Below are positions 7,468-13,745 of a stretch of 25,692 nucleotides of DNA, piece by piece. Where the stretch lies: positions 28,440-54,131 of the forward strand of contig NQOH01000002.1 in assembly GCA_003585735.1 (NCBI GenBank), written 5' to 3'. Numbering within the stretch: the stretch's first letter is position 1; every line of letters starts with the position of its first letter. A model generated the notes under the pieces. That model was not told the DNA's origin, did no database searches, and worked only from the letters and a program-made list of their open reading frames with translations. This stretch comes from Gardnerella kenyensis. Its GTDB lineage: Bacteria > Actinomycetota > Actinomycetes > Actinomycetales > Bifidobacteriaceae. The position numbers were made by a program, and so were the translations under genes.

Positions 7468-8907
7468 ATGTCAAGCGGCGACTACGAATCGCATAATAAT
7501 TCGCGCAATTTGCATAATAATTTTCATAAAAACTTGCATAAGCATTGCTACAGTTTTGCCATGCCTGCTGTAGGAAAGCTTGTTTGCGCTCTTTCTAGGG
7601 TGCTTCACCATGGTGGAAGCGCATTGCCGGGTAAAGTTATTGAAAGCCTCGATTCCGGCTTTCTAGCGCGCACTCTTGCATCATTGCCGTACGGAATAGT
7701 TCTTATTTCCGGAACTAATGGCAAAACTACCACGACGCGTATGGTAACTTCTATGCTACGAGACGCGGGATTTAAAGTATTTACTAATCCAACAGGCTCA
7801 AACTTTACTAGAGGAGTAGTTGCGGCTCTTGCTAAAACTATGCCGGCTTTTGGCACAAAGCTAGATGCGGATATTGCAGTTTTAGAGCTAGACGAAGCGT
7901 ACGCAGTACATTTTGTAAATCAAATCAAGCCACGCTACTCTTTATTGCTAAACGTTATGCGAGACCAGCTTGACAGATTTGGCGAAATTGACACAACTGC
8001 AAAACTATTAAGCAACGTAGCTGCTACAACAGAAGGAACGGTAGTACTAAATCGCGAAGATCCACGTATTCGTGCGCTCGCAAATGTTGTTCCTTCCGGG
8101 ACTTGTGTGCGGTATTTTGGTTTGGATGACGCTGTAAAAAGCATGTTCCCAACGGATGATGATTTGCACAATAGTTCCGAAAAAAGCGAAAATTGCGAAG
8201 ATACTGCAGAAAGCAAAGCTAATAATCTTCCTAAAGCAGACGTTGTGCTTTCAAAAGTTGGAGACCATGAAGCTGAGTTTATACTTGATGGCAAGCGTAA
8301 AACGACTTCTGTAAAACTCGATGGCGCTTACAATATTTTCAACGCTGCTGCTGCAGCAACTGTAGTTCGCGCTATATTATCGGACGCTGAAAAACAAAAT
8401 TCTTCGCTGAAAAAATTCGACGACGATGCGCTTATGGAAGCGATTTCGCACGTAACTCCTGCATTTGGTAGAGGCGAAGTAATTGAAGTTAATGGCGCTC
8501 CTGTTGAGCTTGTTCTAGTGAAAAATCCTATTGGTTTTAGACTTGCAATTGCTTCGGATCATCCACAAAATCACGATACAATGATTGCAATTTGCGACGA
8601 ATACGCGGACGGGCGAGACATGAGCTGGCTTTGGGACGTTGATTTTGCAAGCTTTAGTGGTACTGGAGTTGCGTGCGTTTCTGGCACTCGCGCGTGGGAT
8701 ATGGCTTTGAGGCTGCAATACGATAAGGTTGCGGCTAGAAACGTGAACACAGATTTGGAAGAAGACGTTAAAGCTTTTGTAAATGGCGATTTTAGTGGCA
8801 ACGCTAAAAACGCTAAACGCATATATTGCACGTATACTGCCATGCTTCGCGTGCGTGCGGCTTTAGCGCAACTTGCGGAAGTTAAAGACGTTGGAGTTGG
8901 AAAGTAA
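7468..8907 (+). CDS. murT: Lipid II isoglutaminyl synthase, MurT subunit
   Basis: With GatD, MurT amidates the D-glutamate of the lipid II stem peptide to D-isoglutamine, using ATP and glutamine-derived ammonia, on the cytoplasmic face of the membrane. The Mur ligase core shows the P-loop SGTNGKTTTT (81-90) and LNVMRDQLDRFGE (162-174). The C-terminal domain has SWLWDVDF, whose Asp390 matches the residue completing the GatD catalytic site. The usual Cys4 zinc ribbon of MurT is missing: residues 210-262 contain only C213 and C243 in an acidic, Ser-rich stretch. ATG at 7468 has GGGAG 11 nt upstream and yields a His/Asn-rich 31-residue head; ATG at 7561 is a plausible alternative start. gatD follows after 5 bp. 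Confidence 0.92.
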   Translation: MSSGDYESHNNSRNLHNNFHKNLHKHCYSFAMPAVGKLVCALSRVLHHGGSALPGKVIESLDSGFLARTLASLPYGIVLISGTNGKTTTTRMVTSMLRDAGFKVFTNPTGSNFTRGVVAALAKTMPAFGTKLDADIAVLELDEAYAVHFVNQIKPRYSLLLNVMRDQLDRFGEIDTTAKLLSNVAATTEGTVVLNREDPRIRALANVVPSGTCVRYFGLDDAVKSMFPTDDDLHNSSEKSENCEDTAESKANNLPKADVVLSKVGDHEAEFILDGKRKTTSVKLDGAYNIFNAAAAATVVRAILSDAEKQNSSLKKFDDDALMEAISHVTPAFGRGEVIEVNGAPVELVLVKNPIGFRLAIASDHPQNHDTMIAICDEYADGRDMSWLWDVDFASFSGTGVACVSGTRAWDMALRLQYDKVAARNVNTDLEEDVKAFVNGDFSGNAKNAKRIYCTYTAMLRVRAALAQLAEVKDVGVGK

Positions 8908-8912
8908 TCGTC

Positions 8913-9710
8913 ATGAATGGTTCCAGTGATATTAGTAAAGCGAATGTTACTTTTGAAGCCGAAAATCGCGTGCTAGATATTGTGTCGCTATATCCAAAAG
9001 ATATGAATATTTACGGCGACTACGGCAATGTGCTTACGATTATGCGCCGAGCGGAATTGTACGGTTATGAGCCTGTGTTACATGAGTACAACGTTGGTGA
9101 CAATTGGCCAGAGCGTGTGGATATGATTCTTGGTGGCGGCGGTCAAGATCATGGGCAAAGCAGAGTTACTGAAGATTTATTTGCGTGCGCGGACGCGATT
9201 CGCGGGCTTGCAGAAGATGGCGTTCCAATGCTTATGATTTGCGGACTTTACCAGCTTTTTGGAGAGTATTTTGAAACCGTTGAGGGTCAAAAGCTTCAAG
9301 GAATTGGAATACTTGGCGAGCATACCGTTGGTCAAGACGTGCGCATGATTGGAAATCTTGTTGAGCATAGCGCCGATTTTGGCGATATTGTTGGCTACGA
9401 GAACCATTCCGGGCGCACAAGCTTGGAAGATGGCACGCTGCCGCTTGGCTCAGTTGATAGTGAAAATTGCGGAAATAATGGCGAAGATTACACTGAAGGC
9501 GCTCGCAAATACAATGTTATTGGAACATATATGCACGGCTCAGTTTTGCCAAAAAATCCGCGTTTAGCTGACTTTTTAATTCGCACTGCTGCGCAAAATC
9601 GTTACGGCGAATTTTCGCCAAAGCAAACTGATACTCAGCGCGCGGAGCTTGCCAAACTAGACGAATTAGCCGAGCGCGCTCGCAAAATCGCCATAACTCG
9701 TCCGCGGTAA
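8913..9710 (+). CDS. gatD: Lipid II isoglutaminyl synthase, glutaminase subunit GatD
   Basis: A class I glutamine amidotransferase of 265 residues that releases ammonia for MurT. The nucleophile is C110 in LMICGLYQLFG and the catalytic histidine is H208 in GTYMHGSVLPKNP. An oxyanion-type glycine run (ILGGGGQDHG) precedes them, and GYENHSGRT is the conserved segment near 161-169. The third catalytic residue is expected from MurT. A short insertion around 170-197 is acidic. The start ATG is preceded by GGAAAG at the end of murT, and the tight spacing indicates translational coupling. Together murT-gatD give the isoglutamine needed for efficient cross-linking in Gram-positive walls. Confidence 0.94.
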   Translation: MNGSSDISKANVTFEAENRVLDIVSLYPKDMNIYGDYGNVLTIMRRAELYGYEPVLHEYNVGDNWPERVDMILGGGGQDHGQSRVTEDLFACADAIRGLAEDGVPMLMICGLYQLFGEYFETVEGQKLQGIGILGEHTVGQDVRMIGNLVEHSADFGDIVGYENHSGRTSLEDGTLPLGSVDSENCGNNGEDYTEGARKYNVIGTYMHGSVLPKNPRLADFLIRTAAQNRYGEFSPKQTDTQRAELAKLDELAERARKIAITRPR

Positions 9711-9720
9711 ATGAACATAG

Positions 9721-9784
9721 GTGTATACACGATTTAGTAGAAATTTGATTGATCATTTTATTTTATGCGCATAGTGTGTATAAT
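9721..9784 (+). promoter_or_regulatory. hicAB promoter with candidate operator palindrome
   Basis: TATAAT at 9779-9784 is a perfect -10 hexamer ending 6 nt before the hicA ATG, which predicts a leaderless mRNA. Upstream, GTGTATACAC (9721-9730) is a perfect 10-bp palindrome, and a related GTGTGTATAA overlaps the -10. HicB antitoxins with a DNA-binding C terminus repress their own operon, so these are candidate sites. Confidence 0.55.
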
Positions 9785-9790
9785 CTTTTT

Positions 9791-9988
9791 ATGAGATACA
9801 AAGAGATTGAAAAACGTCTTAAGAAAGACGGGTGGATACTTTTTGCACAGCGTGGAAGTCATTGTCAATTCGTACATAAAACTAAAACAGGTAAAGTCAC
9901 AGTACCTAAACATCCAGGTGATATTAACCCATCGGTTGTTAAGTCAATCTGGCGCCAGGCAGGAATTAGTGAGACAAAGGTGAAATGA
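9791..9988 (+). CDS. hicA: HicA family mRNA interferase toxin
   Basis: A 65-residue double-stranded-RNA-binding-fold toxin that cleaves mRNA when free of its antitoxin. The catalytic histidine is H24 in the family motif RGSHCQF. It is followed by KVTVPKHPGDINPSVVKSI, the typical second half of HicA. Size and order (toxin first) are standard. The frame extends upstream to 9749, but the added residues are hydrophobic, unlike HicA, and would span the promoter. ATG at 9791 has a perfect -10 hexamer 6 nt before it and no ribosome site, so it was probably translated from a leaderless transcript. It overlaps hicB by 4 bp (ATGA), so the two are coupled. Confidence 0.94.
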   Translation: MRYKEIEKRLKKDGWILFAQRGSHCQFVHKTKTGKVTVPKHPGDINPSVVKSIWRQAGISETKVK

Positions 9989-10407
9989 TGAAATTAGCGT
10001 ATCCTGTTATTCTTACTCCATACGAAGATAATAGCGGAGGTTTTGTTGCAGAAGTTCCTGATTTGCCAGGGTGTGTAACTGGCGGTAGTAATCTTGCAGA
10101 TGCCTTGATTATGGCAGAAGATGCAGCAAGTGGATGGGTTCTTACAGAACTTGAAAGTGGTAAGACTGCGCCAAAAGCTAGCGATATTAGTGATATTGTT
10201 GTAGAAAATCCTAATTCAAAGTTATCTATGGTTGCGCTTGATATGGATTCTTATGCCGCAAAATATGGTTCTCAGGCAGTTCGTAAAAATGTTACTGTTC
10301 CAGCTTGGCTTGACACTTGGGCACAAAAAGCTGGCATCAGCTACAGTGGCACTTTGCGAGATGCTTTAGAAGCTTTATATGCTAAAGGAGCTGTGAATAA
10401 AGCTTAG
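9985..10407 (+). CDS. hicB: HicB family antitoxin
   Basis: Antitoxin partner of HicA, 140 residues. The N-terminal HicB fold (YPVILTPYEDNSGGFVAEVP, then DLPGCVTGG) binds and blocks HicA. The C-terminal part from about residue 105 (VTVPAWLDTWAQKAG, then LRDALEALYAK) looks like a ribbon-helix-helix DNA-binding domain for autoregulation. Two adjacent ATG codons lie at 9985 and 9988. The site AAAGG at 9976-9980 is better spaced (7 nt) for the second, so translation may start one codon later. The module lies between gatD and upp. Both strands share the terminator at 10476. Such pairs maintain themselves or mediate stress dormancy; which applies here is unknown. Confidence 0.93.
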   Translation: MMKLAYPVILTPYEDNSGGFVAEVPDLPGCVTGGSNLADALIMAEDAASGWVLTELESGKTAPKASDISDIVVENPNSKLSMVALDMDSYAAKYGSQAVRKNVTVPAWLDTWAQKAGISYSGTLRDALEALYAKGAVNKA

Positions 10408-10475
10408 TTGTATTAGTAGTTATATTATCTGATTTGTGATGCAATATTGCAGCAATCAATTAATACAAAAGCAAA

Positions 10476-10516
10476 AGCCTGCTGAAAATCGCAAAGTGTT
10501 GCAAAATCAGCAGGCT
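10476..10516. terminator. Bidirectional terminator between hicB and upp
   Basis: Perfect 10-bp stem AGCCTGCTGA (10476-10485) with TCAGCAGGCT (10507-10516), enclosing a small GCAA/TTGC hairpin. T-rich sequence follows on both strands, fitting termination of the convergent hicB and upp transcripts. Confidence 0.8.
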
Positions 10517-10578
10517 ATTTTGTAGTTTTAGAATTTTAGTTTTTGATTCTAGTTTTCGTTTGATTTGGCTAGTGACTA

Positions 10579-11217
10579 TTAGTCAATCAAGCCGTACAAA
10601 CGATCGCCGGCGTCACCAAGACCTGGAACGATATAAGATTTGTCGTTCAAATGCTCATCAACAGCGCAAACAACAACCTTAAAGTCAATAGAAGAATCAA
10701 GCTCCTTCTCCAAGCGTTCCAAGCCTTCTGGGGCTGCCAAAATGTTAATAGCAGTAACATCCTTAGCGCCGCGCTCAGCCAAATAGTGCGTAGCGGCAAT
10801 AAGAGTGCCACCAGTGGCAAGCATTGGGTCAAGAAGGAAGCACTGACGGCCAGTTAAATCTTCTGGCAAACGGTTGGCATAAGTGATAATATCGAGCGTC
10901 TGCTCGTCGCGCTTCATACCAAGGAATCCAACCTCAGCGGTTGGAAGAAGGCGAGTCATGCCATCGAGCATGCCGAGGCCAGCACGCAAAACCGGCACAA
11001 CCATTGGGCGTGGGCGGTTCAAATGCTTGCCAGTCATCTTGCAAATAGGAGTTTCAATCTCGCGATCGCTAACTTCCAAATTGCGGGTTGCTTCGTATGC
11101 TTCGAGGGTTACCAATTCGGAAACCAACTCGCGGAAAATGTTAGAAGGTGTATTCTTATCGCGCAAAACGGTGAGCTTGTGGTCCACCAGCGGATGATGT
11201 AAAACATGAAGATCCAT
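10579..11217 (-). CDS. upp: Uracil phosphoribosyltransferase
   Basis: Pyrimidine salvage enzyme that makes UMP and pyrophosphate from uracil and PRPP in the cytoplasm. The 212-residue length is the family norm. The PRPP-binding loop is LLDPMLATGGTL near 128-139. Other family signatures are PVLRAGLGMLDG near 74 and the C-terminal IVPGLGDAGDRLYG uracil-binding segment. ATG at 11217 gives the usual N terminus MDLHVLHHPLVDHKL. Upstream, AGAAGG abuts the ATG too closely for normal spacing, and TACCCT (11225-11230) ends 7 nt before it, so a leaderless or very short leader is possible. It appears to stand alone and shares a terminator with hicB. Confidence 0.97.
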   Translation of the reverse strand: MDLHVLHHPLVDHKLTVLRDKNTPSNIFRELVSELVTLEAYEATRNLEVSDREIETPICKMTGKHLNRPRPMVVPVLRAGLGMLDGMTRLLPTAEVGFLGMKRDEQTLDIITYANRLPEDLTGRQCFLLDPMLATGGTLIAATHYLAERGAKDVTAINILAAPEGLERLEKELDSSIDFKVVVCAVDEHLNDKSYIVPGLGDAGDRLYGLID

Positions 11218-11391
11218 ACCTTCTAGGGTAATGCAAGCATGGCATGTTAAGCTATCGGCGTGCCGTTATTTTTGCGCAAAATATAAACAAATGTTGAGTA
11301 AAAATATATTTTATTTAAACTTATCTAACAAAATTAAGATCTAAAATCTAAAATTCAAAATTCAAAACAGAAACGATACTGACTTGCGAAA

Positions 11392-11456
11392 GCGCCTGTC
11401 GGCGCAAACGCCGCTCGCAGCGGCAAAAAATGGAGCCCGGGGCTTAAGCACAAGCC
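11392..11456. other. GC-rich multi-hairpin patch in the upp-upstream spacer
   Basis: Within the 303-bp spacer (11218-11520) a GC-rich island stands out from AT-rich surroundings. It contains GCGCC-TGTC-GGCGC (11392-11405), GCCGCT-CGC-AGCGGC (11410-11424) followed on the plus strand by six A, and GGCTT-AAGCAC-AAGCC (11441-11456). On the minus strand it lies 65 nt past the stop of the unknown gene at 11521, so it could end the ppk-mutT1 transcript, or it could be a small structured RNA. I do not recognise tmRNA, SRP RNA, RNase P RNA or a tRNA in it. Confidence 0.5.
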
Positions 11457-11520
11457 AGCATCATTTTGAGTATACCTTGTTTTCTGTTTTCACGCGCCGC
11501 ATAATCTAATCGAAAATAAT

Positions 11521-12231
11521 TTATTCCAACTTTCCTGCTCGCCACAATTTCGCTCCATGAGCAAAAGATAATGAAAGAGCGTGCATATTCGCGGATATGT
11601 GCAAAACCTTTGCAATTTTCTGCGCGTGTATTGTATTTGCTTGCTCTTCTAACTTTTTTGCGTAAACTCGCATTCCGCGCGCAATAATCGAAGTAAAAGC
11701 TGAAGCGCGGTAAAGCGCTACAGCAAAATCGCCTGTAAAAGCGCCAGAAAGAATAGAATCTGCAAGTCGCGCAATATCTTCCCCGGTAGGAGCTTCGTCA
11801 ATTCCTGTAATAGCTGATGCGCTCGTTGCCTCAGGCTCGCCAAGGCACCAATACTCGGCGTAAGCTTCACGCTGCTTTCGTAGCGACATACGCAATAAAT
11901 ACAGTCGCCACAACATTCCAGGAAGAGACCCACTTTCCGCGTGGCTCCACAAATCTGCAATAACTTCAATGCCTTCATTTTCAACCAAATTCAGCACGCG
12001 CTCGACGATTTCCGGCGACTGCGTTTTATGAACGCGGTTAAGTAGGACGGCGGCGGAAGTGTGGCTAATTTCGTTTACAACCTGCGGATCCGTGCCTCCT
12101 TCAATCTGCGCGAGCATCGCAGGATCCATCTGTGCAGGTCTGCTAGGACGGGCGGCTCCTGTAGGACTTGGCATAAAAGCAGATCTGCTTGAATGAATAG
12201 AACTCGATTGCGAATTTAAACTAGTAGACAC
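11521..12231 (-). CDS. Conserved-looking protein of unknown function
   Basis: I do not recognise a family. From the chosen GTG it is 236 residues: a Ser/Pro-rich head of about 40, then a predominantly helical, soluble body (for example PEIVERVLNLVENEGIEVIADLW near 70 and a helical C terminus). There is no signal peptide, membrane segment or catalytic motif I can name. Start choice: GTG at 12231 has AAAAGG 9 nt upstream inside mutT1 and overlaps mutT1 by 11 bp; ATG at 12174 (217 residues) is the alternative. It is the last gene of the minus-strand ppk-mutT1 group, so a role tied to nucleotide or polyphosphate metabolism is possible but only from context. Confidence 0.75.
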   Translation of the reverse strand: MSTSLNSQSSSIHSSRSAFMPSPTGAARPSRPAQMDPAMLAQIEGGTDPQVVNEISHTSAAVLLNRVHKTQSPEIVERVLNLVENEGIEVIADLWSHAESGSLPGMLWRLYLLRMSLRKQREAYAEYWCLGEPEATSASAITGIDEAPTGEDIARLADSILSGAFTGDFAVALYRASAFTSIIARGMRVYAKKLEEQANTIHAQKIAKVLHISANMHALSLSFAHGAKLWRAGKLE

Positions 12232-13390
12232 TTGGAATAACCTTTTCAATATCAATAATACGAGCGCCTTTAGGAGTATTAATTATGTGCAAAACTATTG
12301 CGCTTCCTGTAGGCATGTATGGAGATTTTTGGCTGAGTATGCGCTTGTGTGCTCTAGGCTTTGTTATTTCGCGCAAATAATCGAAGAAAGTGCCAATAAC
12401 TGGGCGGTGCAAGCACATGACTGTTGCGTTATTGGTAGCGATTGCGTTACTAGCTGCGCTTGAGTTTTGTGTGTTACTCTCAAGATTTTGTATTTCTCTT
12501 ATAAGCACAGATAACGTAGATTTTGGCTGATTTTCGTGATGATCTTCAGTAAGTTCCGCAACCTGTTCTATAGGAAGTGAAGAATCGCGCGAAAAAGCAG
12601 CAACCGTTTCTACGCAACGCTTCCAAGGTGACGATATGATTTTATTCGGCGCATAGCAGGCAAGTTCGCGGTCTAGAGCGTATGAAGCGGCCGCTCCAAG
12701 AGGTGTGATTGGTCGAGTTGCTTCGCTTCCTTGCCAAGTTTTTCGAGACTCGGCTTTCCCGTGACGCACCAGAAGCAACGTGCTATATTCTCCTTGACCT
12801 GCGTGAAGCTTCTCTAAGAAAGCATCCAGCACTTCGCGGTCGCTATCGTGCGTAAGTTTTTTGCGCGCTTTAGAAGGAGTAAGCCATAAAACGTTGCCAA
12901 TTTCCGTTGGTTTTGCTGGCTTAATTGGTCCGAAAGCAGGAAGACGCTTCGCTGCAGCCTGCTTGTCGATTAATTGCATCATCCAGTAGTGGATTCGCTT
13001 TATTACTTCCGGCTGGGGATCGCGTGATGTGTTACCGCTTTTAGAAGTTTGCTTTTTACCTTCGCGCTCAAGAGGATACTCTATTTTGGCAATGTGTGGG
13101 CCTAGTGTGACTGAATATCCTGTTTCTTCTCCAACTTCGCGCACGGCTGTGTGACGATGCGATTCACCCGGCTCATTCTTTCCTTTTGGCCAGCTCCAAT
13201 CGTCATATTTAGGACGGTAGACTAGGCAAAGTTCAAAGTCGTCGTCGCTAGGCTTAATTGCGTCGCTAGGCTTAATTGCGCCGCCGCCTGTTTTTGCATC
13301 TTCACCTGCGTTTGAGCTGTTTGTACTATTGCGCTTGCGATAGATTATTCCGCCAGCCGCTTCAACGTATTGCGTCGTTACTGCACTCAT
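12221..13390 (-). CDS. mutT1: MutT1-like NUDIX hydrolase fused to histidine phosphatase domain
   Basis: A two-domain actinobacterial MutT1 type protein of 389 residues. The N-terminal NUDIX domain has the box GKNEPGESHRHTAVREVGEETG, matching Gx5Ex7REUxEExGU. The C-terminal domain starts LLLVRHGKAES, the RHG motif of phosphoglycerate-mutase-like phosphatases. In mycobacteria this pair hydrolyses 8-oxo-(d)GTP to the monophosphate and can also act on diadenosine polyphosphates, protecting DNA and RNA from oxidised nucleotides. The frame begins with GTG at 13396, but ATG at 13390 is better because TAAAAT ends 7 nt before it, suggesting a leaderless start. A linker near residue 30 carries a repeated IKPSDA. 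ppk upstream is its usual neighbour. Confidence 0.92.
   Translation of the reverse strand: MSAVTTQYVEAAGGIIYRKRNSTNSSNAGEDAKTGGGAIKPSDAIKPSDDDFELCLVYRPKYDDWSWPKGKNEPGESHRHTAVREVGEETGYSVTLGPHIAKIEYPLEREGKKQTSKSGNTSRDPQPEVIKRIHYWMMQLIDKQAAAKRLPAFGPIKPAKPTEIGNVLWLTPSKARKKLTHDSDREVLDAFLEKLHAGQGEYSTLLLVRHGKAESRKTWQGSEATRPITPLGAAASYALDRELACYAPNKIISSPWKRCVETVAAFSRDSSLPIEQVAELTEDHHENQPKSTLSVLIREIQNLESNTQNSSAASNAIATNNATVMCLHRPVIGTFFDYLREITKPRAHKRILSQKSPYMPTGSAIVLHIINTPKGARIIDIEKVIPSVY
13243..13278. repeat. Perfect 18-bp tandem duplication inside mutT1
   Basis: The unit CGTCGCTAGGCTTAATTG occurs at 13243-13260 and 13261-13278 without change. It encodes a doubled six-residue IKPSDA in a variable loop of the NUDIX domain and keeps the frame, so it looks like recent slippage. 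Confidence 0.95.
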
Positions 13391-13397
13391 ACTCACT

Positions 13398-13403
13398 ATT
13401 TTA
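13398..13403 (-). promoter_or_regulatory. Putative -10 of mutT1
   Basis: TAAAAT on the minus strand ends 7 nt before the ATG at 13390 and there is no ribosome site between them. Confidence 0.4.
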
Positions 13404-13498
13404 GCGTTTTTCTTTCGCGAATTTTAGTTGTGCTGTAATCTTTTACTTTTGTCACAGTCATAACAGTAACAAATTGTTTTATAATCCTTAAATTTGCT

Positions 13499-13630
13499 AA
13501 AACTGGCAAATAATTACTTAAAAAACCTCCTAAAACTGGCAAATGGTGACGTAAAAAACATGCCAAAACTGGCAAATAATTACTCAAAAAACATGCCAAA
13601 ACTGGCAAATGGTGCTGTAGAAGATTTCGG
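13499..13630. repeat. Four 33-bp tandem repeats upstream of mutT1
   Basis: Units start at 13499, 13532, 13565 and 13598, each opening with AAAACTGGCAAAT; the last is partly decayed. Units 1 and 3 continue AATTACT and units 2 and 4 continue GGTG, so there is also a 66-bp order. They lie between the ppk terminator (13684-13719) and the mutT1 start, so they are in the mutT1 upstream region. An open frame on the minus strand would read them as an 11-residue repeat, but nothing else supports a gene. The rest of the 13397-13745 spacer shows no other feature. Confidence 0.9.
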
Positions 13631-13683
13631 CTATTGCTGGAACGTTTGAAATTTAGCCGGTTTATAAGGAGTAATAAATACAA

Positions 13684-13719
13684 CAAGAGCCAGAAACATG
13701 TTACTGAATCTGGCTCTTG
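13684..13719 (-). terminator. Intrinsic terminator after ppk
   Basis: Perfect 11-bp stem CAAGAGCCAGA/TCTGGCTCTTG with a 14-nt loop, 27 bp past the ppk stop. The minus-strand sequence after it is moderately T-rich. Confidence 0.8.
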
Positions 13720-13745
13720 CTTATCGTTTATTTAGTTGCTTGCGA

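Noticed and set aside
11380..11460. tmRNA, SRP RNA or a tRNA in the GC-rich island
   Set aside because: None of the diagnostic sequences is present: no T-arm GGTTCGA-type loop, no SRP tetraloop helix and no tmRNA ends.
13499..13630. CRISPR-like array
   Set aside because: The 33-bp units abut one another with no unique spacers, and no cas genes are present.
13396..13686. 96-residue minus-strand frame with an 11-residue repeat (LPVLACFLSN-like)
   Set aside because: The repeat is a by-product of the 33-bp DNA repeat; there is no ribosome site, no family and it lies in the mutT1 upstream region.
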